Part shown: positions 32,013 to 43,249 of the stretch, in pieces
How the letters are laid out: each line of letters opens with the position of its first letter
Position numbering within the stretch: the stretch's first letter is position 1
Source: Marinobacter sp. NP-4(2019)
GTDB taxonomy: Bacteria; Pseudomonadota; Gammaproteobacteria; Pseudomonadales; Oleiphilaceae
Length of the DNA stretch: 64,000 nucleotides
Direction of reading: 5' to 3'
Assembly (NCBI RefSeq): GCF_003994855.1
Contig: NZ_CP034142.1
Span: forward strand, 3,720,001-3,784,000
Made by a program: the position numbers and the translations under genes
The notes under the pieces: generated by a model
The model's database searches: none
What the model was told of the DNA's origin: nothing
What the model saw: the letters and a program-made list of their open reading frames with translations, nothing else

Positions 32013-33878
32013 ATGCGCACTACGCTTCAGTACGGGCTGGCCCTGATATGGCTGGCAGCAGGCACCCACACATCCGCCACCCCCTTACCCGATACAGGAC
32101 AGCTTCACGAACACCCCGACTGGCTCACCCTGCTCCACTATCAGCCCGACCGTTATTCCGATGGCTATACCAGCCAGGCCGACGATGACGCTTTTTTCCT
32201 CAGCGAGAGCGGCAAACACTCCCCCAAAGCCGAATTACTGGCCACGGTAGCAGCCATCAGCAAACCCGGCGACGGCGACGATCACGCCCGTTGCCGTTTT
32301 CCCGCCAGGGACCGTTGGCTGAGAGAGCAGTTGGATCTGCCCCGAAACAAGATCGACTGTCCCGGTTACAATGAGTGGAAAGACACCCTGAACACCGAAA
32401 CCGTGACTCTGGTATTTGCGGCGTCCTACCTGAACAGCCCGTCCTCTATGTTTGGTCATACGTTCATCCGCCTGGACCCTCCCCAGGACGACGAGGAAGC
32501 CGACCTGCTGCTGGCTGACACCATCTCTTACGCGGCGGACGCAGAAGCCCACGACAGCGAAATCCTGTTCGCCTACAAGGGCATTTTCGGAGGCTACCCG
32601 GGCATTACCTCCATCAAACCCTATTATGAGATGGTGCGCCTGTATTCCGACATCGAACACCGGGACCTGTGGGAGTACCAGCTAAACCTGACCCAGGACG
32701 AGGTGGACGTGATGCTCGCCCATGCCTGGGAGCTGAAGGACATCAACTTCGACTACTACTTCTTCGACGAAAACTGCGCCTATCGGCTGCTGGCACTGAT
32801 CGACGTGGCCCGACCCGGCACCGACCTGCTCGACGAAGTCAGCACCCACGCCATCCCCTCGGATACCGTGCGCTGGGTGGTGGACAAGGAGCTGGTGGAA
32901 AAGGTCAAGTACCGGCCTTCGGCGGCAACCAGCGTGACCCACTCACTGGACAACCTGCCCGCGGACCACCAGACACTGGCGGCGGCGATTGCCAACGGCT
33001 ACGTGGCGGTGGATTCCGAAGAGGTCAACCGGCTCCCCAAGCGGGAAAAAGCGCATCTACTGGACGCTACCTACGATTACGTGCGTTACCAGAGTGAAGC
33101 CGAAGCCTGGCCGCGGGAACATGCGGCTCCGCTATCGCACGACCTGCTCACTACCCGCAGCCGGATTCGCGATGTCTCCGCCCCCGAAAAGCCACCCGAA
33201 CCGGAAGTACGCGACGACCAGGGCCATGACACCTTTCGCGCCAGCCTCACCGGCGGTCGTATGGGAGACCGCAACTTTAGCCAACTGACCTTGCGTCCGG
33301 CGTACCACGACGTTCTCGACCCGCCTGCCGGGTACCGGGGCGGCGCCCAGCTACAGTTCCTGCGCTTTGATGCCCGTTATTACACTGATAACGACGAACT
33401 GCAGGCAGAACAGCTTATTGGCGTGGAAATCCGCTCACTATCGCCCCGCAACCAGTTCTTCTCGCCCTTGTCCTGGCAGGTAGGTTTTGGCGGACGTCGC
33501 ACCGACACCGAAACCCACCGGGTGTTCACGCCCTACCTGGAAGGCGGCGCCGGCGGCAGCTGGAACTTTGGCCCCGGCATCCAGGCCTTTGCGCTGGCCA
33601 CCGCCGACCTGGAAATCGACAACGACCTCAGCAAAGGCTATGACGCCGCCCCCGGCGCCGACCTCGGGCTATTGCACCAGAACAACCGCTTCAGCCTGAT
33701 GGCCGGCGCCAAAACCAAGGCCTGGATCGTCGGCAACCAGCACCGCCAGGACCAACTTTACACCAGGGCCGGCTGGCACTTCGGACGGGACTTCAGCCTG
33801 TTCGGAGAATTCAGTCGCGAAGCCCACTACGACAGGTACCGCACCACATGGCAACTGGGTCTGCACGCCTACTTCTGA
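32013..33878 (+). CDS. DUF4105 domain envelope protein
   Basis: A 621-residue exported protein. A signal peptide ends near residue 22. The DUF4105 (Lnb N-terminal periplasmic-like) region spans about 120-300 and includes LNSPSSMFGHTFIRL, the conserved FGH block, and FDYYFFDENCAYRLL with an invariant cysteine, which suggest a papain/NlpC-like active site. The C-terminal 220 residues are rich in alternating hydrophobic residues and glycine and end in HAYF, as in an outer-membrane beta structure. It overlaps the next gene by 31 bases. Confidence 0.8.
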   Translation: MRTTLQYGLALIWLAAGTHTSATPLPDTGQLHEHPDWLTLLHYQPDRYSDGYTSQADDDAFFLSESGKHSPKAELLATVAAISKPGDGDDHARCRFPARDRWLREQLDLPRNKIDCPGYNEWKDTLNTETVTLVFAASYLNSPSSMFGHTFIRLDPPQDDEEADLLLADTISYAADAEAHDSEILFAYKGIFGGYPGITSIKPYYEMVRLYSDIEHRDLWEYQLNLTQDEVDVMLAHAWELKDINFDYYFFDENCAYRLLALIDVARPGTDLLDEVSTHAIPSDTVRWVVDKELVEKVKYRPSAATSVTHSLDNLPADHQTLAAAIANGYVAVDSEEVNRLPKREKAHLLDATYDYVRYQSEAEAWPREHAAPLSHDLLTTRSRIRDVSAPEKPPEPEVRDDQGHDTFRASLTGGRMGDRNFSQLTLRPAYHDVLDPPAGYRGGAQLQFLRFDARYYTDNDELQAEQLIGVEIRSLSPRNQFFSPLSWQVGFGGRRTDTETHRVFTPYLEGGAGGSWNFGPGIQAFALATADLEIDNDLSKGYDAAPGADLGLLHQNNRFSLMAGAKTKAWIVGNQHRQDQLYTRAGWHFGRDFSLFGEFSREAHYDRYRTTWQLGLHAYF

Positions 33879-34723
33879 AAGGTTTCGCCAGCGCCGGCCT
33901 GGCACTGACCCTGCTGTTGCAAACCGGCTGCAGCAGCGTGTTCTTCTATCCGGACAAAGTCACCTACATCACCCCGGACCGCCTCAACCTCGAATATGAC
34001 GACGTGCTCCTCGACACCACGGACGGCGAAAAACTCCACGGCTGGTGGCTGCCCGCAGACGCCGCTGAAAGCGACCCCAAGGGCACCGTTTACTTCCTCC
34101 ATGGTAACGCCCAGAACATCAGCAGCCACCTGATGAACGTCGCCTGGCTGCCCGAGAAAGGCTATAACGTCTTCCTCATCGACTACAGGGGCTACGGCCG
34201 CTCCACCGGCGCACCCGATATAGAAGGCACCCTGCACGACAGCGAAGCCGGCCTGCGTTGGTTAATGGAACAATCACAAACCAATGATCGCCCGATTTAC
34301 CTCCTGGGCCAGAGTCTGGGCGGCGCCCTCGGCATCGCCTTGGCCAGCGAATGGGTACAACGGCAGGAAAAACCACCTCTTGAAGGTGTCATCCTGGACG
34401 GCACCTTCTCCGGCTTCCGCAGCATCGCGCAGGAAAAGCTGGGCAGTTTCTGGCTGACCTGGCCGTTCCAGATACCACTGAGCCGGACCATCACCGACGA
34501 CTACGAGGGCGTGGATCACATATCGCGGATCAGCCCGGTGCCGGTGATGGTTATCCATAGCGTGCGGGATGGGATTATTCCGTTTCACCATGGGGAGGCA
34601 TTGTATGAGGCGGCGAATGAGCCCAAACAGTTTCTGCCGACCGATACGCCCCATGCGGCGACGTTCGTGATCCCGGCTTATAAAGAGGCTGTACTAGGGT
34701 TTATGGAAGGGAGTCCTGAATAG
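33848..34723 (+). CDS. lipoprotein alpha/beta hydrolase
   Basis: A 291-residue protein with a lipoprotein signal (LALTLLLQTGC, cysteine near 28) and an alpha/beta hydrolase fold: HGNAQN oxyanion loop near 85, DYRGYGRS near 117, the nucleophile elbow LGQSLGG near 155, an acid in VIHSVRDGIIP and histidine in DTPHAATF. The family (YfhR/Bem46-like) has no agreed substrate. It overlaps the DUF4105 gene, so the two are probably translated together in the envelope. Confidence 0.87.
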   Translation: MATGSARLLLKGFASAGLALTLLLQTGCSSVFFYPDKVTYITPDRLNLEYDDVLLDTTDGEKLHGWWLPADAAESDPKGTVYFLHGNAQNISSHLMNVAWLPEKGYNVFLIDYRGYGRSTGAPDIEGTLHDSEAGLRWLMEQSQTNDRPIYLLGQSLGGALGIALASEWVQRQEKPPLEGVILDGTFSGFRSIAQEKLGSFWLTWPFQIPLSRTITDDYEGVDHISRISPVPVMVIHSVRDGIIPFHHGEALYEAANEPKQFLPTDTPHAATFVIPAYKEAVLGFMEGSPE

Positions 34724-34735
34724 CCTATACCAATT

Positions 34736-34763
34736 GTCGGATTACGCCTGCGGCTAATCCGAC
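34736..34763. repeat. REP-like palindrome, copy 2
   Basis: GTCGGATTA and TAATCCGAC (read outward) around a GC-rich centre, followed by CTAC. It is the exact inverse of the copy at 59-86 and lies 13 bases after the hydrolase stop. Confidence 0.78.
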
Positions 34764-34847
34764 CTACGTTTAGAGGGCACCGATGAACTATGGGCAGGGG
34801 TTGAAAGGAGCCTTCCAACCCCTGCTGGCACAAAATCAGCAGACAAC

Positions 34848-34886
34848 AAAAAGCCCGCCAGACTCCGAAGAGTGGCGGGCTTTTTT
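34848..34886. terminator. bidirectional terminator, pnp and hydrolase
   Basis: AAAAAGCCCGCCA pairs with TGGCGGGCTTTTTT around a 12-base loop, with A- and T-runs on both sides. It ends pnp on the minus strand and can stop the plus-strand transcript. The next REP copy abuts it with no gap. Confidence 0.9.
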
Positions 34887-34914
34887 GTCGGATTACGCCT
34901 ACGGCTAATCCGAC
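34887..34914. repeat. REP-like palindrome, copy 3
   Basis: It differs from the copy at 34736 by a single base (CCTACGG against CCTGCGG) and has the same orientation and following CTAC. The two copies flank the pnp terminator as a direct pair 150 bases apart. Confidence 0.78.
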
Positions 34915-34933
34915 CTACCTGAAGGGGATAACC

Positions 34934-37054
34934 TTAGGCAGAGAAATCGGTCGGCTCGTCGCCTTCCTTGATTTCCTTCATGGACAGCTTCACGCGACCA
35001 CGGTTGTCCACATCCAGCACCTTGACCAGAACTTCCTGACCTTCGCTCAGCTCGTCAGTCACATTCTCGATACGACGATCAGAGATCTGGGAAATGTGTA
35101 CCAGACCATCCTTGCCGGGCAGGATGTTAACGAAAGCACCGAAGTCCACAATGCGCTCAACGCGGCCTTTGTAGATAGCGCCAACCTCAATCTCCGCCGT
35201 GATTTCCTTAACCCGGTTAACCGCCGCCTGGGCCGCTTCCTGGTTATCCGCGTAGATCTTCACGTTGCCGTCGTCATCCAGATCGATGGAAGCACCGGTC
35301 TCATCACAGATGGAACGAATAGTGGCGCCACCCTTACCGATGACATCACGGATCTTGTCCGGATTGATCTTGATCGCAGTGATGCTCGGTGCGCGGGCAG
35401 ATAGCTCGGCACGCGGCTCGGAGATCACCTTGTTCATCTCGCCGAGGATATGCAGACGCGCCTCGTGGGCCTGCTCCAGAGCAATTTCCATGATCTCGTC
35501 GGTGATGCCGTTGATCTTGATGTCCATCTGCAGGGCGGTCACGCCCTCTTTGGTACCGGCAACCTTGAAGTCCATGTCACCCAGGTGATCCTCGTCACCC
35601 AGGATATCGGTCAGAACCGCGAACTTGTCGCCTTCCTTGACCAGACCCATGGCAATACCGGCCACCGGCGCCTTGATCGGCACACCAGCATCCATCAGCG
35701 CCAGACTGGAACCACAGACGGAGGCCATGGAGCTGGAGCCGTTGGATTCGGTGATTTCGGATACCGCACGGATAGCATACGGGAACTCTTCCAGGGTCGG
35801 CATGACCGCCAGAACACCACGCTTTGCCAGACGACCGTGACCAACCTCACGACGACCCGGGGTGCCCACACGACCGGCTTCACCAACGGAGTACGGAGGG
35901 AAGTTGTAGTGAAACAGGAACGGGTCCTTGCGCTCGCCTTCCAGGGCATCGATGATCTGAACATCGCGGGAAGTACCCAGCGTGGCAGTCACAATAGCCT
36001 GTGTCTCACCACGGGTGAACAATGCAGAACCGTGAACGCTGGGCAGAACACCCACTTCAATATTAATCGGACGCACGGTCTTGTTGTCACGGCCATCGAT
36101 ACGCGGCTTGCCTTCGATCACCTGATTCCGGACGATGGATTTTTCCACCTTGCCGAAATACTTCTTGACCTCATCTTCGGAAGGCTGACCTTCCTCTTCA
36201 CCCGCCAGCTTCTCGACCAGCGCAGTTTTAATCTCGCCCAGACGTGCGTAACGCTCCATCTTGTCGCGGATGTTGTAGGCTTCCTCGATCGCAGCGGAAG
36301 CCTCGGACTTGACGGCATTCAGCAGCTCAGTGTTCTCCGGCTCTGGCTGCCAGTCCCAACGCGGCTTGCCGATTTCAGCGGCGAATTCCTTGATGGCGGT
36401 TACGGCGGTCTGCATTTCCTGATGGCCATACAGTACGGCGCCCAGCATCTGATCTTCGGTCAGGCCCTTGGCTTCGGATTCCACCATCAGAACCGCGTCT
36501 TCGGTCCCGGCAACCACCATGTCCAGCAGGGAGGTTTGCAGCTCTTCAAAGGTCGGGTTCAGGAAGTAGCCCTTTTCGTTGGTGTAAGCCACTCGGGAAG
36601 CACCAATCGGACCGTCGAACGGAATGCCGGAAATGGACAGCGCGGCAGAGGCGGCCAGCATGGCAGCAATGTCCGGATCCTGATTCTTGCTGGAGGACAT
36701 CACCGTGGTGATGACCTGGACTTCGTTCATGAAGCCGTTCGGAAACAGCGGACGGATCGGACGGTCGATCAGACGGGAAGTCAGAGTCTCTTTCTCGGAA
36801 GGACGACCTTCACGCTTGAAGAAGCCGCCCGGAATTTTACCAACCGCGTAGGTCTTCTCGAAATAGTTGACGGTCAGCGGGAAGAAGGGCTGCCCCGGCT
36901 TTGCTTCCTTGGCACCAACAACAGTACCGAGAACGGAAATGTCGTCGATAGTGACGAGAACGGAACCGGTTGCCTGGCGGGCAATACGACCGGTTTCCAG
37001 AGTGACGGTCTTGCCACCCAGTTCAAAACTTTTCTTTACGGGATTCAGATCCAC
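34934..37054 (-). CDS. pnp: polynucleotide phosphorylase
   Basis: A 3'-5' phosphorolytic exoribonuclease of the degradosome. The 706-residue protein has two RNase PH domains ([33 protein letters not shown] first domain, second starting near KPRIDGRD), a KH domain ([18 protein letters not shown]) and a C-terminal S1 domain ([19 protein letters not shown]). The start is the GTG at 37054, with AGGAG five bases upstream, giving V-D-L-N-P-V-K-K; an ATG at 37081 is in frame but lacks this site. A long stem upstream may be an RNase III processing site, as is known for pnp in E. coli. Confidence 0.96.
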   Translation of the reverse strand: MDLNPVKKSFELGGKTVTLETGRIARQATGSVLVTIDDISVLGTVVGAKEAKPGQPFFPLTVNYFEKTYAVGKIPGGFFKREGRPSEKETLTSRLIDRPIRPLFPNGFMNEVQVITTVMSSSKNQDPDIAAMLAASAALSISGIPFDGPIGASRVAYTNEKGYFLNPTFEELQTSLLDMVVAGTEDAVLMVESEAKGLTEDQMLGAVLYGHQEMQTAVTAIKEFAAEIGKPRWDWQPEPENTELLNAVKSEASAAIEEAYNIRDKMERYARLGEIKTALVEKLAGEEEGQPSEDEVKKYFGKVEKSIVRNQVIEGKPRIDGRDNKTVRPINIEVGVLPSVHGSALFTRGETQAIVTATLGTSRDVQIIDALEGERKDPFLFHYNFPPYSVGEAGRVGTPGRREVGHGRLAKRGVLAVMPTLEEFPYAIRAVSEITESNGSSSMASVCGSSLALMDAGVPIKAPVAGIAMGLVKEGDKFAVLTDILGDEDHLGDMDFKVAGTKEGVTALQMDIKINGITDEIMEIALEQAHEARLHILGEMNKVISEPRAELSARAPSITAIKINPDKIRDVIGKGGATIRSICDETGASIDLDDDGNVKIYADNQEAAQAAVNRVKEITAEIEVGAIYKGRVERIVDFGAFVNILPGKDGLVHISQISDRRIENVTDELSEGQEVLVKVLDVDNRGRVKLSMKEIKEGDEPTDFSA

Positions 37055-37170
37055 GGTAACTCCTGAAATCATCTTGTCCAAATTGACTCGGCCTCTCCGC
37101 CCCTGCGGATTGGCCGCTACAGCTACAGGATGTTCGTGAGATAATCCGAAGGGTAACCCGCCTGAAAGCT

Positions 37171-37249
37171 AACAGGCTGTTGCAAAACCCCGGGCATCGA
37201 CAATCATTCCGCATGGGGAACTCAGAGCCGGGCTTTTCAACAACCTGCT
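37171..37249. repeat. long hairpin in the rpsO-pnp gap
   Basis: AACAGGCTGTTGCAAAACCC pairs with the right arm 37228-37249 (about 22 bp with four mismatches), loop about 34 bases. It lies within the 370-base rpsO-pnp intergenic region (37055-37424), whose other visible feature is the rpsO terminator. A double-stranded leader of this size is a plausible RNase III site for pnp autocontrol. Confidence 0.65.
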
Positions 37250-37332
37250 ATCAATTTCGGCTTTCCATTACGACAGGAAATCCCGATTACCACCAACAAA
37301 CTCACTGCAGCATTGCTGATCTGAGAAAAGCA

Positions 37333-37366
37333 CAACTGGCGAGGCACCCAAGGCACCCCGCCAGTT
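37333..37366 (-). terminator. rpsO terminator
   Basis: On the minus strand AACTGGCG pairs with CGCCAGTT, with a smaller inner pairing GGTGCC/GGTGCC-like region, followed by GTGCTTTT. It would partially separate rpsO from pnp, as in E. coli. Confidence 0.75.
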
Positions 37367-37424
37367 GATGGTCAACACATCCCGAACACGGGCGGTTAAC
37401 CGTCAGGTCGCTAAGACGACCGGA

Positions 37425-37694
37425 TTAGCGACGCAGACCCAGACGCTGGATGAGCTCCAGGTAACGGTCAGCGTTTTTACGCTTGAGGTAGTCCAGCAGC
37501 TTACGACGCTGGTTTACCATCCGGATCAGACCACGGCGGGAATGATGATCCTGCTTGTTGGTCTTGAAGTGATCCTGCAGCTTGTTGATGTTGGCGCTCA
37601 GCAGAGCCACCTGAACTTCAGGGGAACCGGTATCGCCATCACCTTGCTGAAAATCCTGAACGATCTGTGCTTTCTCATTGGCAGACAGTGCCAT
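37425..37694 (-). CDS. rpsO: 30S ribosomal protein S15
   Basis: 89 residues, the family length. It contains [20 protein letters not shown] and [22 protein letters not shown], the 16S rRNA-binding S15 signature. It lies between truB and pnp, the usual order. Confidence 0.98.
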   Translation of the reverse strand: MALSANEKAQIVQDFQQGDGDTGSPEVQVALLSANINKLQDHFKTNKQDHHSRRGLIRMVNQRRKLLDYLKRKNADRYLELIQRLGLRR

Positions 37695-37785
37695 AACTCA
37701 CCTCATGGTTTGCGATGCAATTGAATACGGCCGAACCACGCATCTCTACAGCCCGGCTAACCAGCCTCCGCGATTGATAACCGCG

Positions 37786-38706
37786 TCAGCTGCTCTTCAC
37801 CAGTCGGCGAGGCACCAGTCTGGTGGCCTCCCCTTCCGGGAATGCTTCTGCCAACCCGATGAACCGTTCATTGCCATACAGGCGAACGAACCCATCAACG
37901 GGCTGACCCGATATTCTAACTGGTTGTCCGTTAATTATCGATACCAGCGACTGACCGCTCAGCTCCCGCTCCGGGAACATCGACAGGGCCGCATCCGGAG
38001 CCACTAACAAGCCATCCAGACTCTCGCCCCGTTCGCGCATGGCCTCAAGCTTATCAACAGGATAAGCATCTGCCAGTGTAAAACCCGAAGCCATGGTACG
38101 GCGCAACGCAGTGACATGGGCCCCGCATCCAAGTGCCTCACCGATATCCTCAACCAGTGAGCGGATATACGTACCCTTGGTACAACTGACAGCGATATCC
38201 AGCTCATCATCACGCACATCAAGCAGTGTCAGTTCGTAGATGGTGACGGGGCGGGCAGGCCGCTCGACCTCGATGCCTTCACGGGCGTATTCGTAGAGCG
38301 GACGCCCCTTGTGCTTGAGCGCCGAGTACATGGACGGCACCTGTTGGATATCACCACGAAACCGTTCCAGTATCGGCTCCAGGGCGGCGGAATCCAGGCT
38401 CGCGGGCACGGGTTTCTCCTCAACCACAGCACCTTCGCTGTCACCGGTTTCGGTGCGCACGCCCAGCTTCGCCGTGGCGATGTAGGCCTTGTCACTGTCC
38501 AGCATCATCTGGGAGAACTTCGTAGCCTCACCAAAGCAGAGGGGAAGGACACCCGTTGCCAGCGGATCCAGCGCGCCGGTATGGCCGGCCTTGGCCGCAC
38601 CAAACAGGCGCTTGACCTGCTGCAGGATGCCATTGGAGGTTACATCCAGAGGCTTGTCGATCACCAGGATACCGTTAACGTCACGGCCTTTGCGTCTGCG
38701 ACTCAA
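37786..38706 (-). CDS. truB: tRNA pseudouridine(55) synthase TruB
   Basis: Makes pseudouridine 55 in the tRNA T-loop. 306 residues: [21 protein letters not shown] near the start, [23 protein letters not shown] with the catalytic aspartate, and the C-terminal PUA-like region. The start overlaps the rbfA stop by four bases. Confidence 0.97.
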   Translation of the reverse strand: MSRRRKGRDVNGILVIDKPLDVTSNGILQQVKRLFGAAKAGHTGALDPLATGVLPLCFGEATKFSQMMLDSDKAYIATAKLGVRTETGDSEGAVVEEKPVPASLDSAALEPILERFRGDIQQVPSMYSALKHKGRPLYEYAREGIEVERPARPVTIYELTLLDVRDDELDIAVSCTKGTYIRSLVEDIGEALGCGAHVTALRRTMASGFTLADAYPVDKLEAMRERGESLDGLLVAPDAALSMFPERELSGQSLVSIINGQPVRISGQPVDGFVRLYGNERFIGLAEAFPEGEATRLVPRRLVKSS

Positions 38707-39125
38707 GCGTCTCGCTCCGGATCATCCGAGGAAGTATCGTCATCGGAGACCGCTGGCTTGTCACCCACGGCCTGCCGAATCAGGTTATCCATCTTGCGGC
38801 TGTAACCCTGAAGAGTATCGAAGTGGAACCTCAACTGCGGCATGACCCGCAGCTTCATGGCCCGACCCACCTGACCGCGCAAGAATCCGGACGCCTTGTT
38901 CAGCACCGCCAGGGATTCCTTGACCTCGGGCGATTCTTCCGTCAGCTCTTCCGTGGACAGCAGGGACACATAGATATCAGCGTACCCAAGGTCGCGGCTT
39001 ACCTTGACGGCATTGACCGTGACCATGCCGACCCGCGGGTCTTTTACTTCCCGCTGGATCAGTTGGGCCAGCTCACGCTGCATCTGATCGCCGATGCGAT
39101 CAATACGACTGAACTCTCTTGGCAT
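38703..39125 (-). CDS. rbfA: ribosome-binding factor A
   Basis: A 140-residue 30S maturation factor with a KH-like fold. It begins [20 protein letters not shown] and has the [26 protein letters not shown] block. The C-terminal 20 residues are acidic and low complexity ([13 protein letters not shown]). The start overlaps the infB stop by one base. Confidence 0.96.
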   Translation of the reverse strand: MPREFSRIDRIGDQMQRELAQLIQREVKDPRVGMVTVNAVKVSRDLGYADIYVSLLSTEELTEESPEVKESLAVLNKASGFLRGQVGRAMKLRVMPQLRFHFDTLQGYSRKMDNLIRQAVGDKPAVSDDDTSSDDPERDA

Positions 39126-41695
39126 CAGGCCCCCGTGGACTCGAGCTTACGCTCGACTCTGACACGATCGAAGACTTCGATCTGGTCACCGACTTTTACA
39201 TCGTAGCCCTTAACACCGATACCGCATTCCATGCCGTTACGGACTTCCGGTACGTCGTCCTTGAAGCGACGCAGAGATTCCAGCTCGCCTTCAAAGATAA
39301 CCACGTTGTCACGCAGCACACGGATCGGCTTGTTACGGTAGACAGTGCCTTCGGTCACCATACAGCCGGCCACCTGACCAAACTTCGGTGAACGGAAGAC
39401 ATCACGTACGTCCGCAATACCCACGATGTCTTCGCGGAATTCAGGCGCAAGCATGCCGGTCAGGGCCGCTTTTACATCATCAATCAAGTTGTAGATGATG
39501 CTGTAGTAGCGAAGGTCCAGACCCTCCTGTTCAACCAGACGCTTGGCCGCCGTATCCGCACGAACATTGAAACCGAAGATCACGGCATTGGTTGCCATCG
39601 CCAGGCTGACGTCGGTTTCGGCAATACCACCGACGCCAGACGACACGATCTTGACCTGCACTTCTTCGTTACCAAGATCCTGCAGGGCCTTGGAGATGGC
39701 TTCCAGAGAACCGCGCACGTCGGTCTTGAGGACAACGTTGAGGGTTTTGACCTCGTCCTTGCCCATGTTCTCGAACAGGTTCTCGAGCTTGGCCGCCTGC
39801 TGACGCTGGAGACGCTGCTCGCGCTCGCGGGTCTGGCGGAACTCGGCCAGCTCTTTGGCCTTCTTCTCATCGGCTACGGCGAAGAACTCGTCGCCGGCAT
39901 CTGGAGTACCGTTCAGGCCAAGAATCTCGACCGGAATGGACGGACCGGCTTCCTTGGTCTGCTTGCCGGCTTCATCCGTCATGGCGCGCACCTTACCGAA
40001 GTAAGAGCCGGCTACAACCATGTCGCCCTGGCGCAGGGTACCGTTCTGGACCAGCACAGTCGCAACAGAACCACGGCCACGCTCCAGACTGGATTCGACC
40101 ACTACACCCTTGGCCGGTGCATCCGGAGACGCTTCCAGCTCGAGGATTTCGGCCTGCAGCACCAAGGCTTCCAGCAGGTCGTCGATGCCCTGACCGCTGT
40201 GCGCCGAAACCGGGACAAACTGGACATCACCGCCCCAGTCTTCCGGAATCACATCCATACTCGCCAGCTCGTTCTTGATACGGTCCGGGTCGGCTTCTTC
40301 TTTATCCATCTTGTTGATGGCAACAACGATCGGCACGCCGGCGGAACGGGCATGCTGTACCGCTTCCTTGGTCTGCGGCATAACACCGTCATCAGCCGCT
40401 ACCACCAGAACCACGATATCCGTGCACTGGGCACCACGCGCACGCATTGCCGTAAAGGCCGCGTGACCAGGGGTATCCAGGAAGGACACCATGCCGTGGT
40501 CGGTTTGCACGTGGTAGGCACCGATGTGCTGGGTAATACCGCCGGACTCGCCAGACGCCACCTTGGTGCGGCGAATGTAGTCCAGAAGCGAGGTCTTGCC
40601 GTGGTCAACGTGCCCCATGACACTGACCACCGGCGCCCGCTTGGTCTTTTCCTTACCCTCGAAGGAGAATTCGCTGAGAACCTCTTCCTCGAACGCATCT
40701 TCACTGACAGCTTTCGGAGTATGGCCCAGCTCCTCAGTCACCAGGATCGCAGTTTCCTGATCCAGTGCCTGGTTGATCGTTGCCATAACGCCCATGCCCA
40801 TCAGCGTCTTGATTACGTCTGCCGCCTTGACCGCCATACGCTGGGCAAGGTCGCCAACAGTAATGGTCTCGGGAATCTGTACTTCTCTAACCATTGGTTT
40901 GGTCGGCCTCTCAAAGCCGTGACGCTTCTCTTTGGGTTTCTTTTTCGCACGCAGTGGCTTGCGTAGCGTGGTGTCCTCTTCGTCCTCATTGATAATCAGA
41001 GGCTCGTCGACCGGACGGCTGCGAGGTCCGCGGTGACCCGCGGATTTCTTCTTCGGCTTGCCTTCATCCGGCTCATCACCGCGCTCACGAACCTTTTCCT
41101 TTTTCTTCTTCGGCTTGCGATCTTTGCCTTCGCCTTCCTCAGGCGGCGGAATCGGCATGTCCTCAGGCGCAGGAATGGAGACCTCTTCCTTTTCCTTCTT
41201 CTTAGGCTCCGCCTTCGCCGCAGGCTGGTCTTCGGCCGGCGCTGACTCTGCCGCCGGCGCCGTTTCCGCAGTGGTTGCCTTATCAGCTTCCGGCTGGGCC
41301 GGCTGCTCTGCCGCTACTTTCGGTGCTTCCTGAGCCGTTTCCTGCGCTGCAGGGGCTTCTGCCGCCGTTTCTTCCGGCTGGGGAGCTTCCGACTCCGGTG
41401 CCAGTTCGGCGCGCTTGATGTATGTGCGGCGCTTGCGAACTTCTACATTCACTGTCTTGGCGCGGCCGGCTTTGAGAGTGGTGGTGGTTTTACGCTTCAG
41501 AGTAATCTTGTTCGGCTCTGCGTTACTATCACCGTGATTCTTTCTCAGATAAGCCAGCAACTGCTGCTTCTCATCGCTGGAGACAGAGTCATTCTCGGAG
41601 CGGGCTTTCAGCCCCGCCTCAACGATCTGCTTCAGCAAACGATCCACGGGAGCGCCTACGTCTGCGGCCAGTTGTTTTACCGTTACTTCAGCCAT
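39125..41695 (-). CDS. infB: translation initiation factor IF-2
   Basis: A GTPase that places fMet-tRNA on the 30S subunit. 856 residues: an N-terminal IF2_N domain, a long charged alanine/glutamate/lysine-rich linker (about 95-270), the G domain with [23 protein letters not shown] and NKMD motifs, and C-terminal domains II to IV. Length is between the E. coli and Pseudomonas proteins. It begins 18 bases after nusA. Confidence 0.98.
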   Translation of the reverse strand: MAEVTVKQLAADVGAPVDRLLKQIVEAGLKARSENDSVSSDEKQQLLAYLRKNHGDSNAEPNKITLKRKTTTTLKAGRAKTVNVEVRKRRTYIKRAELAPESEAPQPEETAAEAPAAQETAQEAPKVAAEQPAQPEADKATTAETAPAAESAPAEDQPAAKAEPKKKEKEEVSIPAPEDMPIPPPEEGEGKDRKPKKKKEKVRERGDEPDEGKPKKKSAGHRGPRSRPVDEPLIINEDEEDTTLRKPLRAKKKPKEKRHGFERPTKPMVREVQIPETITVGDLAQRMAVKAADVIKTLMGMGVMATINQALDQETAILVTEELGHTPKAVSEDAFEEEVLSEFSFEGKEKTKRAPVVSVMGHVDHGKTSLLDYIRRTKVASGESGGITQHIGAYHVQTDHGMVSFLDTPGHAAFTAMRARGAQCTDIVVLVVAADDGVMPQTKEAVQHARSAGVPIVVAINKMDKEEADPDRIKNELASMDVIPEDWGGDVQFVPVSAHSGQGIDDLLEALVLQAEILELEASPDAPAKGVVVESSLERGRGSVATVLVQNGTLRQGDMVVAGSYFGKVRAMTDEAGKQTKEAGPSIPVEILGLNGTPDAGDEFFAVADEKKAKELAEFRQTREREQRLQRQQAAKLENLFENMGKDEVKTLNVVLKTDVRGSLEAISKALQDLGNEEVQVKIVSSGVGGIAETDVSLAMATNAVIFGFNVRADTAAKRLVEQEGLDLRYYSIIYNLIDDVKAALTGMLAPEFREDIVGIADVRDVFRSPKFGQVAGCMVTEGTVYRNKPIRVLRDNVVIFEGELESLRRFKDDVPEVRNGMECGIGVKGYDVKVGDQIEVFDRVRVERKLESTGA

Positions 41696-41713
41696 ACAGG
41701 TCCTCCTCCCGAA

Positions 41714-43207
41714 TTAGGCCTGGTCTTCAAACCAGGGTGCGCGTGCGGTCATAATCAGCTGCCCCGCACGCTCTTCATCCATACCTTCAATATCGAGCAG
41801 GTCATCGACTGACTGCTCGGCGAGATCTTCCATGGTACGAACCCCCATACCTGCCAGCTTGAAAGCCAGGCTACGGTCCATACCCTCCATACCGAGAAGA
41901 TCTTCTGCGGGCTCTGAGCCCTCAAGCGCCTCTTCACTGGCCAGGGCCTGATTCAACAGAACATCCTTGGCACGACGACGCAGCTCAGTGACGGTCTCTT
42001 CATCAAATCCGTCAATGGCCAGCATTTCCTCCATGGGGACGTACGCCACCTCCTCGATGGACGTAAACCCTTCCTCGATCAATACGCCGGCAAACTCCTC
42101 ATCCACATCCAGATTGCTGGTAAAATGCTCGAGCAGGCGATTGTATTCCTGCTCCTGACGCTCACCCGCTTCCTCTTCCGTCATCACGTTCAGAGTCCAG
42201 CCGGTCAGCTCGGTGGCCAGGCGCACATTCTGGCCGTTACGGCCAATGGCCTGGGCCAGGTTATCTTCAGCGACCGCCACCTCCATGGTATGACGATCCT
42301 CATCCATTACGATGGACGCCACTTCCGCCGGTGCCATGGCATTGATCACCAACTGTGCGGGGTTATCGTCCCACAGTACGATATCAACACGCTCACCACC
42401 CAGTTCATTGGAAACGGCCTGGACACGGGAACCCCGCATGCCCACACAGGCCCCAACCGGGTCGATGCGGCGGTCATTGGTCTTCACCGCAATCTTGGCA
42501 CGGGAGCCGGGATCACGGGCCGCGCCGCGAATCTCGATCAGATCCTCGGCGATTTCCGGAACCTCAATGCGGAACAGCTCGATCAACATCTGTGGGTCGG
42601 TACGACTCAGAATCAACTGGGGACCGCGATGATCGGTGCGAATCTCCAGCAGGAGGGAACGAACACGATCGCCCATACGGAAAGTTTCCCGTGGAATCAG
42701 GTGTTCACGCGGCAGTAACGCTTCCGCATTGGAACCCAGATCGACGATGACATTGTCACGGGTAACCTTCTTGACGGTGCCGGAGACCAGTTCGCCAACA
42801 CGGTCACGGTAACTGTCGACAATCTTGGTGCGCTCAGCTTCGCGAACCTTCTGGAAAATAATCTGCTTGGCTGCCTGGGCGCCAATCCGACCGAAGGCTA
42901 CCGATTCCACCTTCTCCTCGTGGATATCTCCAGGCTTCAGCGCAGAATCGATCTCTTCCGCTTCCTGCATGGTGAGCTCGGTGCCCAGCGCCGGAACGGC
43001 ATCGTTATCGACAACCAGCCAGCGACGGAAGGTTTCGTATTCGCCGGTGCGACGATCGATGGAAACCCGGATATCGGCTTCTTCATCTTCGTAACGTTTT
43101 TTGGCAGCGGTGGCGAGCGCCAGCTCAATTGCTTCAAAAATGACATCCTTCTCGACACCTTTTTCGTTCGAGACGGATTCAACCACCAGCAAGATCTCTT
43201 TACTCAT
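41714..43207 (-). CDS. nusA: transcription termination/antitermination protein NusA
   Basis: 497 residues: RNA polymerase-binding N-terminal domain ([19 protein letters not shown]), S1 domain ([20 protein letters not shown]), two KH domains ([21 protein letters not shown] and [13 protein letters not shown]) and two C-terminal acidic repeats as in other gammaproteobacteria. AGGGCAGGG lies upstream of the ATG. It sits between rimP and infB. Confidence 0.98.
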   Translation of the reverse strand: MSKEILLVVESVSNEKGVEKDVIFEAIELALATAAKKRYEDEEADIRVSIDRRTGEYETFRRWLVVDNDAVPALGTELTMQEAEEIDSALKPGDIHEEKVESVAFGRIGAQAAKQIIFQKVREAERTKIVDSYRDRVGELVSGTVKKVTRDNVIVDLGSNAEALLPREHLIPRETFRMGDRVRSLLLEIRTDHRGPQLILSRTDPQMLIELFRIEVPEIAEDLIEIRGAARDPGSRAKIAVKTNDRRIDPVGACVGMRGSRVQAVSNELGGERVDIVLWDDNPAQLVINAMAPAEVASIVMDEDRHTMEVAVAEDNLAQAIGRNGQNVRLATELTGWTLNVMTEEEAGERQEQEYNRLLEHFTSNLDVDEEFAGVLIEEGFTSIEEVAYVPMEEMLAIDGFDEETVTELRRRAKDVLLNQALASEEALEGSEPAEDLLGMEGMDRSLAFKLAGMGVRTMEDLAEQSVDDLLDIEGMDEERAGQLIMTARAPWFEDQA

Positions 43208-43249
43208 TGGATTGCCCTGCCCTTAAAAATAAACTTTGCGTCCACCGAC

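Noticed and set aside
35450..37066. A 538-codon plus-strand open frame opposite pnp
   Set aside because: Mirror of the highly conserved pnp gene; no start site or domain.
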